Source: Rhizodiscina lignyota
Lineage: Eukaryota > Ascomycota > Dothideomycetes > Aulographales > Rhizodiscinaceae
Direction: 5' to 3'
Assembly (NCBI GenBank): GCA_010015805.1
Contig: ML978130.1
Span: forward strand, 124,001 to 188,000
Length of the DNA: 64,000 nt
Both the position numbers and the translations under genes were made by a program. Within the stretch, counting starts at the first letter, position 1, and each line of letters starts with the position of its first letter. The notes below the pieces were generated by a model. That model had not been told where the DNA came from and searched no databases. It was given only the letters and a program-made list of their open reading frames with translations. Shown here piece after piece: positions 21,677 through 33,621 of the stretch.

Positions 21677-24600
21677 ATGAGCCTCAGTCGACCAAGCTCA
21701 CCGGCCGTCGCCGTGTCGAGTCCTCGCTGTACGTCCTTCGATGGTGAACTTTCAGGTATAGCAAGAAATGCTGTAGTGCATTCTCTTGGATAGACTGCCA
21801 TTGCAAATCATTCGAGGCCCATGACAGCGCTAACAGTCGTCTGCAGCTCCATCGCCAACCCTTCCTCAACCTCCGAATGATGCCCAGCCGACACCTCACA
21901 AACATCATGGCGGTCCGGCAGAGTCTCTTCGCCGGTCCACAAGCATAGCACAATCTCTCAAGTCCGATGTGGAAGCATCCGATACCGGCGCACGTCCCAG
22001 GAGGACAGCCGTGTCTGAAGACGAGCATGCGAAGACTTCCAACAGGAGACGCGTCAAATCCTCTACTGGCTATAAACTGCCACGGCTACTCCCGTATGAC
22101 AAGTCTTTCTACTCGGAAGAATCTCTTCCCACCGCAGCCCTCACCACATCTTCCACGACACTGGCAGAACTCGCACACCTGATCCGTCTGCAGGGCTACC
22201 AAGAGAGGAAGAGGTCTCATGCTCGAGTGCGCTTGCATAGATGGCTTGTCTCCAACGCGCTCTCCTCGAGGCTGGTCCACTGCGGAGAGTTGTCCAAACA
22301 TCCTCTGATGGATGCATATCGAGCCGACGACAAGAGGGCCTTTGCCACCCTCTACAACGCAATCCATGACGTCCGCAATTCTTGCGACGCCACGCGACGC
22401 TTTTCGCTTCTTGAGCCTGATTTGGAATTTTCGAAATCACCCACCACCCAAGGTTCTGAAAAGCCGTATTCTGATAAGACGTTTCTGCATGAGATACCCT
22501 CCAAGACTCGAGAAGAGTTGCTTGCGTTTCTTTCTGCTTTACGCACAGATCCTGAATTTCTAGTTCAACGCCTCATATCTCTTACTGGTCCAGAAATTGA
22601 GACGCTTGCAAGCTTTCGTCCTGTCGTGGACACCTTTGCTGTCATGGCCCGTCCTGCAGCAAGAGGTAAGGTTCTGGGAGCCGGTGTAACTCAAAAGCCG
22701 CTATCCGGGCCAAGTTCAGTTGAGCGTCTCTTGTCTTTTCAACGCCATGATCCTTTGTCTGCGTTGTTCTATACTATTTTCGCAACTTCTTCTGGTCCAG
22801 ATTCAACCGAGGATTTGCGCCGGACTGAAGTATGGAGTACTGTCTGTGCCAAGTTGGTGGCCGATCCCAAACCCGGGAGTGAGAGGCTCATGCACTGCGT
22901 ACTTGATGCCTTTGCGGAGATGCGGGAGTGGCCTGGCAAGCAATCTTTGGAGCTCTACCTCATGCAGGTCCTGCAGGATGGCCAATTCATCCTGGAGAGG
23001 AGACAGGAACTGATGTTGCGGAGCAGACTTGAGCCTGATCCACAGGATGCCAAATTTGTTATCCGTCAAGACGACTTTTTCGAAGCGGTCGTTCATCGTT
23101 TGTTTGAAATCATTGACGACGAGCCATCTGCTGGTGGTATTCCAGAAGGCGTATTAGAGATTGGGACCGCAATTAATCGCAAAATCACGGAGAAGAAGCA
23201 TCGAGCAGTCTTGCACCGTTTTATCGTTCATCGTTGGTTTTTCGCAAAGCATTTAACGAACGCAATTGTTTATCCCGAGGTACTTGTGGAATCTTTCCGA
23301 TTTGCTAATTTTCATCATCATAAGCTAACCATCACCAGCACTACGGCATCATGATAGGTTATTACATAAGCGAATCTGCACGTAAGGCGATTTTGGAACC
23401 CATCGCAATTAAGGCTCAAAAGCATGTTCTTGATATGACTTACAACTGGTACGCGTTCATGAATTTCACTGTCCAAACGGTGGCTAATATCCAAAAGGCA
23501 ACAAAACGTCCCTGTGCCACAGGAGATACGTACCCACATTGATAGTGTTCTTGCCCGCTTCAAGCAAAGCCGGAGTTTGGCAAAACCAGTGCTTCTTCCT
23601 GCCAAAGCAATAACATCACCGCGAGAGACTGTTGATGTTCAGCCATTCATTGTTCTTTGTCCGTCAGACATCGTTACTCTCGTTAATGGATTATTCCCTG
23701 AACGCCGGCCCCCTTCAGGCCAGTTCGAGAAAGGCTTTCCGTTCATTCGTGGGGGGTTGGCCTCTGCAGGTTCGTCCATATCTGGGTTATCTGCTCCCTT
23801 CCCTCCAGCGTCTACTCCGGGTGATGGGAGCTCTGTTCTTAGTATGAGCGTGTCTTCGGTAACCAGTGACACAACCTCACGTGCTCCTTTACTTGACGAA
23901 TCTGACAAAGGGGCGTCACAAACATCGCTTGAGCTGGTACGAGGATCTGACCGAGCCAATCGCCCTTCGCCAACAGATGAATACGGTCAACGCTTACGTA
24001 TTGCATGCTCTGAGATGACACGTGTTCTCGGCAGCGAAGCAATGGCTGGAAATTGTCATCCTTGTGCTGAACGTTGGGCAGTGTTGTATGTCTCTCGAGA
24101 TGGCAAACAACTGCATCTCCGAGCTCGAAAGGATTATGAGGAGGATGACGATCCTGAGGATGATACTACCAGTAGCGATAGTGAGGAAGAGGGTGTCGGG
24201 GAAAGAATCGACCTCGCGAATGATTACCACCAGCTGAAACAGGCGATTGCTAAGCTCGTCGAAGAATATGAGATTCCAAAGGAGCTGGCACCCGAGAGCG
24301 AGAGCAAAGAATTCAGCAACCGGACTTCCATACACAGGAGCGAGAAGCTGTCACCAAGGAAGAGGGCAAGAGCTCAAGAAATCCCTGCTCGCGCTCCTTC
24401 CCCTCCTCCTTCAGCCCCTCCTGCAGAATCACAAACGGTGTCGCAGTCTAAAAATCCATACCTCAACGGAACTCAAAGTGTCATCACGAAGCTTCTTGCG
24501 CAAGCCAATCAACAACCTCCTTCCCGACCCGAGGAGCCAACCCGACCACCCCATGCTCGTACCAACAGCGACCCAGAGCAGCCTTCCCAAGCACCAGCGC

Positions 24601-27227
24601 CTGCGCAGAAAAGCAGACTATCACCCCTCGTCACGATGCTAGAGGCAGCTGTTCATCAATGCCAATCCCGGTCTGATTACGTTTCCGCGCAGCTTTACCA
24701 CCGCACGTTGCAACAACTGCGCAACATCTCAGCACCCAGCCTGACACGTAACGGATACGCTCCCCTCCTGAACTATTTCAGTCGTGGGCCGCGGGACTCT
24801 CTTGCGAAATGCGCCAGTGCAATTGAAGAGTTTGAGGCCTGGTTTGTCTGGCTCAAGCAAGCCCAAGAGCGATCCGATACGGTTGTAGAATCTTTAATGG
24901 GAGGCTTGAAGTCGTTCAGAGACAAAATGTGGTACACAACAGATGTCTGCCACAGTGCTGCTTACGAGGAGGCCAAGAATGTTGCAATGGCGCTGCGGAC
25001 CATGGGTCTCCCTCCCAAATCACAAGACTCCAAACAACAGCAAGCCAAGTCAAAGATTAACAAGACAACATCTAGCACATTCTTGCTCAAGCAAGAGGGA
25101 CAAGTCTTGGAGTTGATGGCCGCGTCAAACGACACGGCTGGACCGAATAAGCTTACCGATGAACAAAGCGAAAGAACCGCCAAATGGCTGTTGCAGTACG
25201 GCATTGAGAATTTCTGCAAGGGCGAAGAACGAATCCACCGGTTCTGCTTAGAGGTCGATCAGTGTGTCAACAAGCTTGTGGGAGACGGAATACTCGACGG
25301 ACCGGTCCTGTGGTCCAGCGAGCTATACCGCCGTGACAAGGACATCTTAGACAGCGGTCGAGAAAAGGGCGACTTGCTCCTAACTGGAATCGGATCTCTC
25401 AGTATCGCTGGTGAGGATGATGTGAAGCCGCAATCAAGGGCGCTGGATTTTGCAGCTCGGCCTAGCATGACTAATCTTCGCTCTGTAGCCGCACGCAACC
25501 CATCTCAGCAGAGCTTCGAGTCCGGAAAGTGGAGCTCTGGGAAGCCAACCGACTTGTTGGACTCCCAAGACTATTTTGGGACCTTGAGTCCAGTGCTGGC
25601 CATCGACTCAAGTGTGACTTTCTGGTCGCCTTATCAGGGCCAGACACCAACGCAATCTCTCAGCGCCGTCACCTCACCGACCATGCGACCTCGTACGAGC
25701 TCTTCGGCAAGGAGCTCAGTGATCATCCCTCCGGCCAACAAGAATAGCGATGACAAGAAGCGATTCCTCCTAGACTTGAAGCAGACATTGACCGGACTGC
25801 TTCTGAGCGATCTCGGAAATGTAGTCTTCAACAATGGTTGTGAGACTGACGCTTGGTTCTCTGGAGAGCTTGGGCAAGAGTGCATGTCTCGGAAAGAAGC
25901 TGATGATCGGCGACGTAAACGTATTGCTCGGAAGAAGAGTATGAAGGGTCTGAAGAGCGCCAAGGCAGCTGCAGAACGAGACCACGGAGAGAGCGCTGGA
26001 TCTGGAGTGGAGCCATCCACTGCTGAACTTTCGGCTTCTACCTCCAGTGATGCGACTGCTCGGAAGTCGGGTCTGACTGGTGCAAAGAAGCCTGTGCTTG
26101 AGTTTCCGTACAGCAGTGCATTCCAACGACTGCTGCATAAGTTTACCACCAATCCTAACCCGTTCTCTAAACTCCACGCACTCTATGAGTTAGAGCTTCT
26201 CATAGTCGCATCCCTGTCGACAAAGTCAAACAATCGCAATTACAGCAGCGGACTTTCTCGCCTTCCACCTGTACCGCAGAGCCCGACGCTAGGCGCCGTT
26301 CCAGAACTCAGCAACAGAGAAAGACAAACCAGTGTCCCAGTACAGCAGGCTCAGAACTTGGAAGACGTTATCGCCAATGTTGCAGAGAGACGAAGTGCCA
26401 GCATGGGCGGACACCAAGCAAATCAGGCACGCCAGAGCTCTAATCCAACGTCTCCAAGAGCTCGACCGGCTGACTCTGGGACAATGTCACTTAAGCCAGG
26501 ATCCACATCAGCTGCGCCAAGCACTGACATGATTGTTGAAGTCCTTCAAGGTCTATTCCGCGATGCTGAGATCCGGCCAAAGACACTCTTCAGGGACCTG
26601 CAGTACATTGCATCGTTTGTACCTGGGCAAATGCTTGATCGCACTCCGCGTGGCAAAGCATTCTGGGACGCAGGGCTCGCGGCCCTCGGTCTGAAGCAAG
26701 ATGTCTGTCGCGTGATGATTGAAATTGCGGACGACATTGTTGCTCTCAACACGGAAAGTCGCACCGGCCATGCTTCCACCTCTCCTCCTAAAGCGGTGGA
26801 GGATAGCGTGGCGGCTCCTTCAGGTACGGAGTCAACAGCAGTTGTGGAGGCGGTCAAGCCAAAGAAGGAATCCTCTTATGAGGCTCGCCTTGCGCAATAC
26901 TCCATGGCCGACGCCGCGAAGATGCTCATCATCACTGCCAAGGAGGGAGATGCGGTTGCGGAGCGTGAGCTGGCGATCTTCTACCTCACTCATCCAGATC
27001 TCCTCCCACGAACTCTGTTGCCATTGACAAAACCGAAGGATGTCTTTAAGGCTGAGTTGATTGCGCAACGAGAACGTGACCGGAAGAAAGGCGAGCAGGT
27101 GCTTGACCGTGCCGATCCGATGACCATGTGCGTTGCACACCACTGGATGGAATGCAGTAAGAAAGGTGGAGATCAGCTTGCGACGAAGTATTTGCGTGCA
27201 AGGGATGAGATTGAGAAGATACCTTAG
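21677..27227 (+). CDS. large conserved fungal protein, RasGAP-like fold suspected, SEL1-like C-terminus
   Basis: Exons are 21677-21755, 21847-23279, 23339-23479 and 23523-27227, giving about 1785 aa. The first intron has a GCTAAC branch and gives a Ser/Pro-rich N-terminus. Residues ~100-560 are helical, and the segment HRFIVHRWFFAKHLTNAIVY, then HYGIMIGYYISESARKAI across the second intron, recalls the core helices of Ras/Rho-GAP-type activators. I cannot point to an arginine finger with confidence. A long disordered middle (acidic DDDPEDDTTSSDSEEE, Pro-rich linkers) is followed by helical blocks. The end (AAKMLIITAKEGDAVAEREL, then MTMCVAHHWMECSKKGGDQL) looks like SEL1-type repeats. Between exons 3 and 4 the frame changes: either a 43-nt intron with a weak GTGGCT donor is removed, or a single-base indel is present near 23511. 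Likely role is cytosolic signalling or scaffolding. Gene real; function tentative. Confidence 0.75.
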
Positions 27228-28662
27228 TGCGTTGACTAAGTATCTGAGCCTCGCATCGTGGGCCGAGTCAGGTGTTTCAACGCTTTCATGTTTTTCAGTT
27301 CTCCATTGGCAGGTACCATACTGGTAGACTACCATCATGACTGGCGTATACGTTTTGTGAATAATTTACGTGTCTTTGGCGTCGGTCGCATTTACATAGC
27401 TTGATATACCCGATTGAATCTCTGAGAGACGTTTCTATGATTGATTCCAAGCTCCATGAACCTACTAATGGACTTTGGCTGTGCTTAAGGTAAGTCACCA
27501 ATCGCAAGCCCAAAATTCTTCCGCTCCTGCGATAAAAGTACAGCTCAAGCGACGACAAAGGCAGGGAGGCATTCGAGAAAATAATTGCGGACTAGAAATC
27601 GAACGACATGTCAAGAGTCGTCGAGCTGTTGGATATCAGGCTTCTATCTGCATTTAAACCTTGAATGGAGTAATTTTTCACACTCTGTTCCAACCATTGC
27701 TGATGGTGGATCCCGAGATCCGCCAGCTATGACGGTTAAAAAGATTCGAGGTATCTTCCAGATGCAATTTAAATGTGACCATCATAGCACTCATTCATCA
27801 TCGACTATGCGAACGTCCTTTTCCTTTGATCCAGTATGGATCGTGATCGTGATCGGCTTCACTACGGCTTCGGCCTGAAGCATTACATTTGCTCTCAAGC
27901 CTCCAATTCGAAACTCAACGCCTGAGCTGCCGTATATCAATCAGTCCTGTCTTCACAAGGTTCTCAAGTTGACTCACCCCACCATCGTCTTGGACCATTG
28001 TTTCAAGATGAGCAATACAATGAGGATGATAGAAACAAGGCTGAAGACTGTTTCGGCTGCCATGCTTGATATGAGTAGACTTTAATATACTGATAGAAAG
28101 GACATGCCAATCATGTGCTACAAAGCACAAGCTTCAGAAGGCTATCGCAGATATCGAGAACGACCTTTGGGCATTTTGGAACTCCTCGAAGAAACAGCTT
28201 GACTTTATCGTCTCAGCGTACTTTTACAGAAACACGGCTGGTGTTCACAATCATGTCAGCTAGCCATATTGAAATGGCCGACCAGCAGGCTGATTCCACA
28301 AATGTAACGGGAGCCATAGATCCGGACGCATGACAACTGAGTGGTTGAGCTGTACGTGTGGTTGAGAGAAGCTATTCTCTTTTGGGTGAGCCGGCCGCGA
28401 CATGGCGATATGTCGCCTTTCCGTGTGGGGCAGGCCGGCCAAAATATCTTGCAAATCCTCCCCCTTTTTGGACGACCGGCCAACTGAAAGGAACCAGCCT
28501 TGTCGCTGCGCGTCATAAAGTCACTCGACCACGTCGCTGAAAAGATGGTTTCATCTTCGGGATATTTTCATACCAGTCACCCCTCGACGATTGCCTCCAT
28601 TTGGCCCTCCTCAAGGGCACTGTGGGCTCATCGAATGCCTTTGCCCAAGTCCCACATTCGGT
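27228..28662. other. intergenic, promoter region of Zn-cluster regulator
   Basis: I see no gene. The part nearest the regulator contains three CCGGCC boxes, listed separately. Short frames on both strands have no domain content. Confidence 0.45.
28391..28481. promoter_or_regulatory. three spaced CCGGCC boxes upstream of the Zn-cluster gene
   Basis: CCGGCC occurs at 28391-28396, 28435-28440 (as the 8-nt palindrome GGCCGGCC) and 28476-28481, that is about 44 and 41 nt apart and 180-270 bp before the start codon. Zn(II)2Cys6 proteins bind CGG/CCG triplets, so autoregulation is conceivable. This is inference from motif spacing only. Confidence 0.3.
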
Positions 28663-31114
28663 ATGGACGTTTTCATGGGAGACCCGGGTACGACAGCATC
28701 CCTTACACATGAAGACCACGACGATTCCTTTATGGATATTGCCACATCCGATAACCTACCAGAATGGGATACATCGTGGACTGATGGATATGTTTCCCCG
28801 GACTTGGAATGGGCAACGAATGTGAGTACATTTAATGGCTATGCAAAATGTATCTACGAAATATCTTGGAATACAAAATTAACCTCATTCAGTCTCAAGG
28901 AAGTTTAGAGCCAATCGTAGGGATGACGAGAAATGCCGCATTTGCGGATTTCAGTGGCCATCACCATGCTTCGTATTCCGTGACCGACCTTCCGGTCGAC
29001 TGGGATATTTTCTTTGAGGGGCCATTTCATCGGCGAGAAGCTACTAAGGTGGCTGATTCAGGTGAACACATGCTACGGCCCTTGTTAAACATTTCCCATG
29101 AGAAAGGACAACAGCTTGGGATACTTAGAGAGCATTTCTCAATGCACTCGCACGGAGGAACATTGGAACGGCAACCTTTCAAACCAACCTTAGATTTCGC
29201 ACCCCCGCTGAAGGAAGAGCATTGTCCTGTGCCATCGGTTGTGCATCAGCACATCTCTAGCATGCTAAATCCTATTACCAGCAGTGCTAACATGCTTTCT
29301 CCGACCTCGAATGAACTCCAGTCCGGGCTCAGTGCTTCGCAAAAGGACGAAGTATTTTTCAACAAGCCTGCGGTCAGTAGCCCACCCATACGTCAGTCTA
29401 AGAAACTATCTATGCGGAGGCGGACCTCCGAACGACCTCCTGCAAAATCATTCCTCAACACTAGAGGATGCCCTCGGCATCTGCGCGAGCAACAAATACC
29501 AGGCTATCGATGTTTTGATCAGTGGAATGTGTCCCCTACAGTGACAGCGCCCTTGAAGCGGCGTCGGATGACGACGACGCAGAGAGATCGTACGCGAGGA
29601 GTGAAGAAGAAAGGTCCTTGTTTGCGCTGCCGATTGTACAACCTCAGCGTGAGTATTGGAAATGCATTCATGTTTTGAAAGATACGATACTGACCAGCTT
29701 AATTTGCAGTGCTCTGTGGGTAGGCCGTGTTCAACGTGTGCGGAACTAATCGCACACACAGACAGGAGCCGTAACTTACAATGGGCGGAATGCATCTCCT
29801 CATCTCTGGAAGACGTGAATATCTTTACACAGTGTGAGTGAAGATTGTTGCATTATCATAGTATTTGAATAACTAACGCAGGCGATTCAAGGTCTTACTA
29901 TTGCTGGAGAAGTCCAAGTGTCCGAGACTGTGCCCCTTTGCGGGGATGATCAGGTTTTACGTGATTGCATGCCATTACTGCGCTGTCTGGTCGAACAAAA
30001 TAGCTGGTGGAGTCCGAATTTATCGGTAATCTTTGATGGGCCTCTACGTCAGCATTTGGCATTGAATCCATACCTTGTGCTCGCGGACGACAAGCTCTTC
30101 TTCGTGATGGAGAAAAGCTTCTTCTCACACGAAGCAAAGTCCGTCAACGTATCAAGCATTTGTTACATTTCGAAAGGACCGTTCACGATTACGGAGGAAT
30201 TGGCAAAGCATTACGAAGCTTCCGGTGCTGCCGCGCGCCTTCGAGGCCTGAAGACTCTTTGGAGGTCATGGTGTGCGCATATCGGCTTCGTGGCTATTCA
30301 AAAGGCACTCAGACGGCGAACCCTCCAGCGACTCTCCAGATCACACCGGATCAGATTATTGGTCTGCCTCATCAGCCTGTTAAAGACTGTTCACGAGCTA
30401 AAGTCTGATCTCGGGAATCGATGGGCCTTCATAAATCCGCTGACAGCTAAGTTCTTGTCACCTTATCAGCAAAGGTTTGAAAGCATGCGAGCTCATCTTG
30501 TCAAGATGCTATCATATTACGCTCGCTATCTCGCTTCTCAATCCTTTTCATCCGAGTCTCCAATCCACAACTGCTTCGTAGGTTCGAACGCTGGAATGTC
30601 GGTATCTTTTTCGATCTTCTCCGCATTAGACAAGGAAATAGGTCGACTCCTAGAAGATGAGAACAGGGCTTTGTCAAAAGAAGCGTACCATGCAGCAAAT
30701 TTTGCGACGCTGAAGATTATTTTTGCCGATACAACACCACAATACGATATGCCAGGTATGAGGGACCCCTCAGTGTCGGCAGGACATCAGCGCTCACAAG
30801 AGGACTTTACTCATCTAGAGTATAGCCATCAAGTGGAGAGATTGTCCATCGCACTCGCAGGATGCTCCCTTGATGACACTGCCAAAGAAGAGCCACTTCC
30901 GCTGTACGAGACCTTAAAATATTGCGATGGTAAGATAGCTCCTGCATGTAAGATCCTCGCACCGACTTCGCAAGACCAACGCTCCAACATATCAACTACG
31001 TATGACGCGATCAGCAACGATCAGTGTTTGAATAGCACAACCGCACAGTCCATGGGCGCCGTTGAAAAGGTCATACCTGGAATATTATCTTGGGTCAAGG
31101 CGAACGCATCATGA
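28663..31114 (+). CDS. transcription factor with internal Zn(II)2Cys6 cluster
   Basis: The model joins 28663-28821, 28893-29648, 29710-29833 and 29913-31114, giving about 746 aa. Unlike most family members, the binuclear cluster is internal: Cys296-X2-Cys299-X6-Cys306-X5-Cys312-X2-Cys315-X17-Cys333, preceded by a basic stretch (KRRRMTTTQRDRTRGVKKK). The long last spacing and the flanking LQWAEC fit a known fungal subclass in which a KGPCLRC-type cluster sits mid-protein. The second intron cuts the cluster directly before its third Cys. For intron 3 the obvious acceptor at 29881 breaks the frame, and using the AG at 29912 restores it. The C-terminal half is helical and probably regulatory. It converges with the GQTDW precursor gene (416 bp between them) and could regulate it, but that is a positional guess. 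Confidence 0.75.
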
Positions 31115-31530
31115 CACGACAGCACAGCATTTTAAGCGAATCGGTGCAGATAATAAACGGAATCGCATTTGACTCAATAAAGACGTCCCAGGGTCGATCA
31201 GCAGAGACACGAAGCTTGGCCAACTGGTTAGTGCAGGGAGCACACAGCGTGTGGATGGTGAATTGTAGGCGATTGAGCCCACTTTACTATCCGACATCAT
31301 GAGTACACATACTTCGACCGAGTCCATACGATAACGAGCGTCTGATATATGCTCTTGCCCCATATCCATGCAGACATTGATAGCTTTGATTGGTACACTA
31401 GACGAATCGACTAAGGATTTGAGCCCCATACTACCGTGCGGCATCAATCGACTCTGAACAAGTTTTAGCAATGCTATGTGATATCGAGTACTGGTGGCCT
31501 AGAACTTACGCTACTGGATGGCTCTTGCAA
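31115..31530. other. convergent intergenic region
   Basis: This holds the 3' ends of the Zn-cluster gene and the repeat-precursor gene. No gene or strong repeat is seen. Confidence 0.5.
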
Positions 31531-31887
31531 CTACCAGTCGGTCTGACCGCGCCTCCAGTCCGTTTGGCCGCGCTTCTCTTCCACTTCACGCTTCCAATCT
31601 GTCTGTCCTCGCTTCTCATCCTCCACTTCACGCCTCCAGTCAGTCTGGCCACGTCTCCAATCTGTCTGGCCTCGTTTCCAGTCTGTCTGACCTCGCTTCA
31701 CATCTGTCTCAGGATTGCGCTTCCAGTCTGTTTGACCACGCTCAACCAGCTCGGCAGCATGGTTATTAAAGCTCGGAAATTCGACTTTCCTTGTGCCCAT
31801 AGAGAGAGAGTCAAGCTCTGACACTGGGACTCCGTTGGCTGCAGTAACGAAAAATGCCACGACCACAGAAGCGATGATGAACCGCAT
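31531..31887 (-). CDS. secreted repeat precursor, seven GQTDW cores with kexin sites (RiPP/pheromone-like)
   Basis: This is a single-exon gene of 118 aa. Residues 1-19 (MRFIIASVVVAFFVTAANG) form a signal peptide. After a pro-region with no repeats come seven identical pentapeptides GQTDW at 51-55, 66-70, 73-77, 80-84, 94-98, 107-111 and 114-118. Six copies are preceded by KR or RR and the first by ER. Every copy but the last is followed by KR or RR, and the last Trp is the final residue before the stop. Acidic spacers (NPETDVKR, EVEDEKR, EVEEKR) separate some units. This is the layout of kexin-processed fungal precursors, which include alpha-type pheromones and dikaritin-type RiPPs (ustiloxin, asperipin, phomopsin). 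The core contains no Cys, unlike many filamentous-ascomycete alpha pheromones, and no Tyr. I know no product with this core, and no UstY/DUF3328 modifying gene is in this window. Processing in the Golgi by Kex2 and a carboxypeptidase would release the peptides. Gene confident; product class inferred. Confidence 0.85.
   Translation of the reverse strand: MRFIIASVVVAFFVTAANGVPVSELDSLSMGTRKVEFPSFNNHAAELVERGQTDWKRNPETDVKRGQTDWKRGQTDWRRGQTDWRREVEDEKRGQTDWKREVEEKRGQTDWRRGQTDW
31534..31737 (-). repeat. coding tandem repeat: seven GQTDW units
   Basis: Seven 15-nt core units, separated by 6 to 30 nt of linker, encode the same pentapeptide, but no two share the same codon spelling; Thr alone uses ACA, ACC, ACG and ACT. 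Trp is TGG throughout. The repeat is thus old at DNA level yet identical at protein level. Confidence 0.9.
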
Positions 31888-32616
31888 CTTGAATTTGTAT
31901 TAATCAACAGTGGCGGTGAGCTTGGCAATTGAGGAATTAAGTTGAACGATAGAACCCGAGAAGAATAGAGCTGTGAGAAAAGTCTTTGTTCCGCGGCCTG
32001 TGAAGAGCGCAACCTCAACCTCATATAGTTTTCCAACTCTAAGATCTGAGTCTCCTTTTACTTCAAACTTTCATGTTTTCTAGTGTGTGTAATCAAGTTG
32101 TCCATTTCCCAAGGAGCTTATCGCAAGACTGAGTAATATGATTATTCTCTTTTCCATCAGGATCGATCAACCCAACACAAAGCCCTGTCGTTTTATATCT
32201 GATGCCAGGAAATCATGCAGTCTGATCTCTCATCGGATCGGGGTGCTACCACCGAGGGGTCTTCCGCAGCAGAACCGTTGGTCATGAATTGAATAGTGGA
32301 GATAAAGGTAGCTTTTTGACTATCGCATTCGCGTGTCGGGTGTCTTTCATGAGTGTGGAGTTATGGAGCTTTATCCACTCATCCTTACAGATCCATTTGC
32401 GGCTCGAATGGGTATTAGTGGATCCGAAGGATTAAGTCTGATAATACAAATATACTGTCGCGTCTCATAGCAAGGAGTTTCATCAGGAGGAAGGTAAAAA
32501 AACGGCTGGCTTAATCGGCTCCACCTGAATCCAAATATTCTAGACGTGAACCAACATAATCGATCTAAAAATACGGTCTATTTGCTTTCAGCGCAGTTCA
32601 GTCGAGCGGCCTCGTA
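31888..32616. promoter_or_regulatory. promoter region of the repeat precursor
   Basis: The stretch lies upstream of the precursor and downstream of the minus-strand aldo-keto reductase. A TATA-like CATATAG lies near 32023, about 135 bp before the precursor ATG, and a palindromic CCGCGG lies near 31990. No other gene is seen. Confidence 0.4.
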
Positions 32617-33621
32617 TCAATAATCTGGTTTGCGAGCGGATCCGACACTCTCACCCTTTGCCAACCTTCCCCGGTTCAGGTCAAAGTTGTCCTTTGGCGC
32701 TTCGTGCTCCACGCTCTTCCACATCTCATCAATAAGCTGCACACTCTTCTCGCTCAGCGGCCCCTTCTTGATCTGTTCGAGCGTCTCCCGCAGCTGAGCT
32801 GGACTGGTCGAGCCGATGATGATGCCATCGCCAAATTCGTTCTTCAGCGCGGAACTGCATGCAACCCAGCGATTTGCCAGCTCCGCCTTGGAACATCCTT
32901 CGTTCTCAGCGATGTTTTCCCATTTCTCAAGAGCAGCGATCATTGATGGCTTCATGTAGAGGCCGGAATACAACTCGCTCAAGCCGATGGCAGTATTAAA
33001 GCGGCCAGCGCCTTGTAGCACTTGGTCCTTCGTTTTGGTAAGAAAACCCCCGCCCAATGGGCTGTAACCATAGAATGACATATTGAATTCTCTAAGCATC
33101 GGAAGCAAATCCGTCTCGATGTGGCGCGCAATCGCACTGTATGTGCCCTGGTAGACGCTCGGAAGGACGTAGCCGTGTTGTTTGCAATGATCATATACCT
33201 CTCGGACTTCCTCCGGAGTGTGATTTGAAACACCGAAGCGCTTGAATACGCCTTCCTGGTAGAGTTGATTGACAACTTTCAATGATGCATCCAACGGGAC
33301 GGAGGCGTCGGGTGCGTGGAAGTACATGACCTCTATTTGCTTTGTGTTGAGCTTCTGTAGAGATTCTTTCGCTGATTCTACCATGGCACCTGCTTCGAGC
33401 GAACCCGGTGTCCATCCGCCAGGCCATTTTGTGTCGATGGCGAATCGTGATGCTGCGTTCTCTCTGCCGAGAATCTCCTCGCTCTTGCCGTACAGCTGAG
33501 CGGTGTCGATCGTGCCAACTCCGTACTCTTGGAGAATTTTGAACCTTTCTTGCACAATCTCCGTAGACGTGTCTTTCAGAAAGGCTCCACCGCCGCCCAT
33601 AATGATCTTAATGTGAGACAT
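32617..33621 (-). CDS. aldo-keto reductase (AKR7-like, aflatoxin-aldehyde-reductase type)
   Basis: This is a single-exon gene of 334 aa from the ATG at 33621 (MSHIKIIMGGGG). An in-frame ATG ten codons earlier exists but gives a poorer start. It is a TIM-barrel NADPH-dependent reductase of aldehydes and ketones. The catalytic tetrad is visible: Asp and Tyr in GTIDTAQLYGKSEE, Lys in IDTKWPGGW and His in VMYFHAPDASVP. The cofactor-binding end shows GDGIIIGSTSPAQLRETLEQ. The sequence FKRFGVSNHTPEEVREV and the length match the AKR7 group, which reduces dialdehydes. No transit signal. It lies between the repeat precursor and the sugar transporter. A role in modifying a metabolite is possible but there is no direct evidence. 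Confidence 0.88.
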   Translation of the reverse strand: MSHIKIIMGGGGAFLKDTSTEIVQERFKILQEYGVGTIDTAQLYGKSEEILGRENAASRFAIDTKWPGGWTPGSLEAGAMVESAKESLQKLNTKQIEVMYFHAPDASVPLDASLKVVNQLYQEGVFKRFGVSNHTPEEVREVYDHCKQHGYVLPSVYQGTYSAIARHIETDLLPMLREFNMSFYGYSPLGGGFLTKTKDQVLQGAGRFNTAIGLSELYSGLYMKPSMIAALEKWENIAENEGCSKAELANRWVACSSALKNEFGDGIIIGSTSPAQLRETLEQIKKGPLSEKSVQLIDEMWKSVEHEAPKDNFDLNRGRLAKGESVGSARKPDY

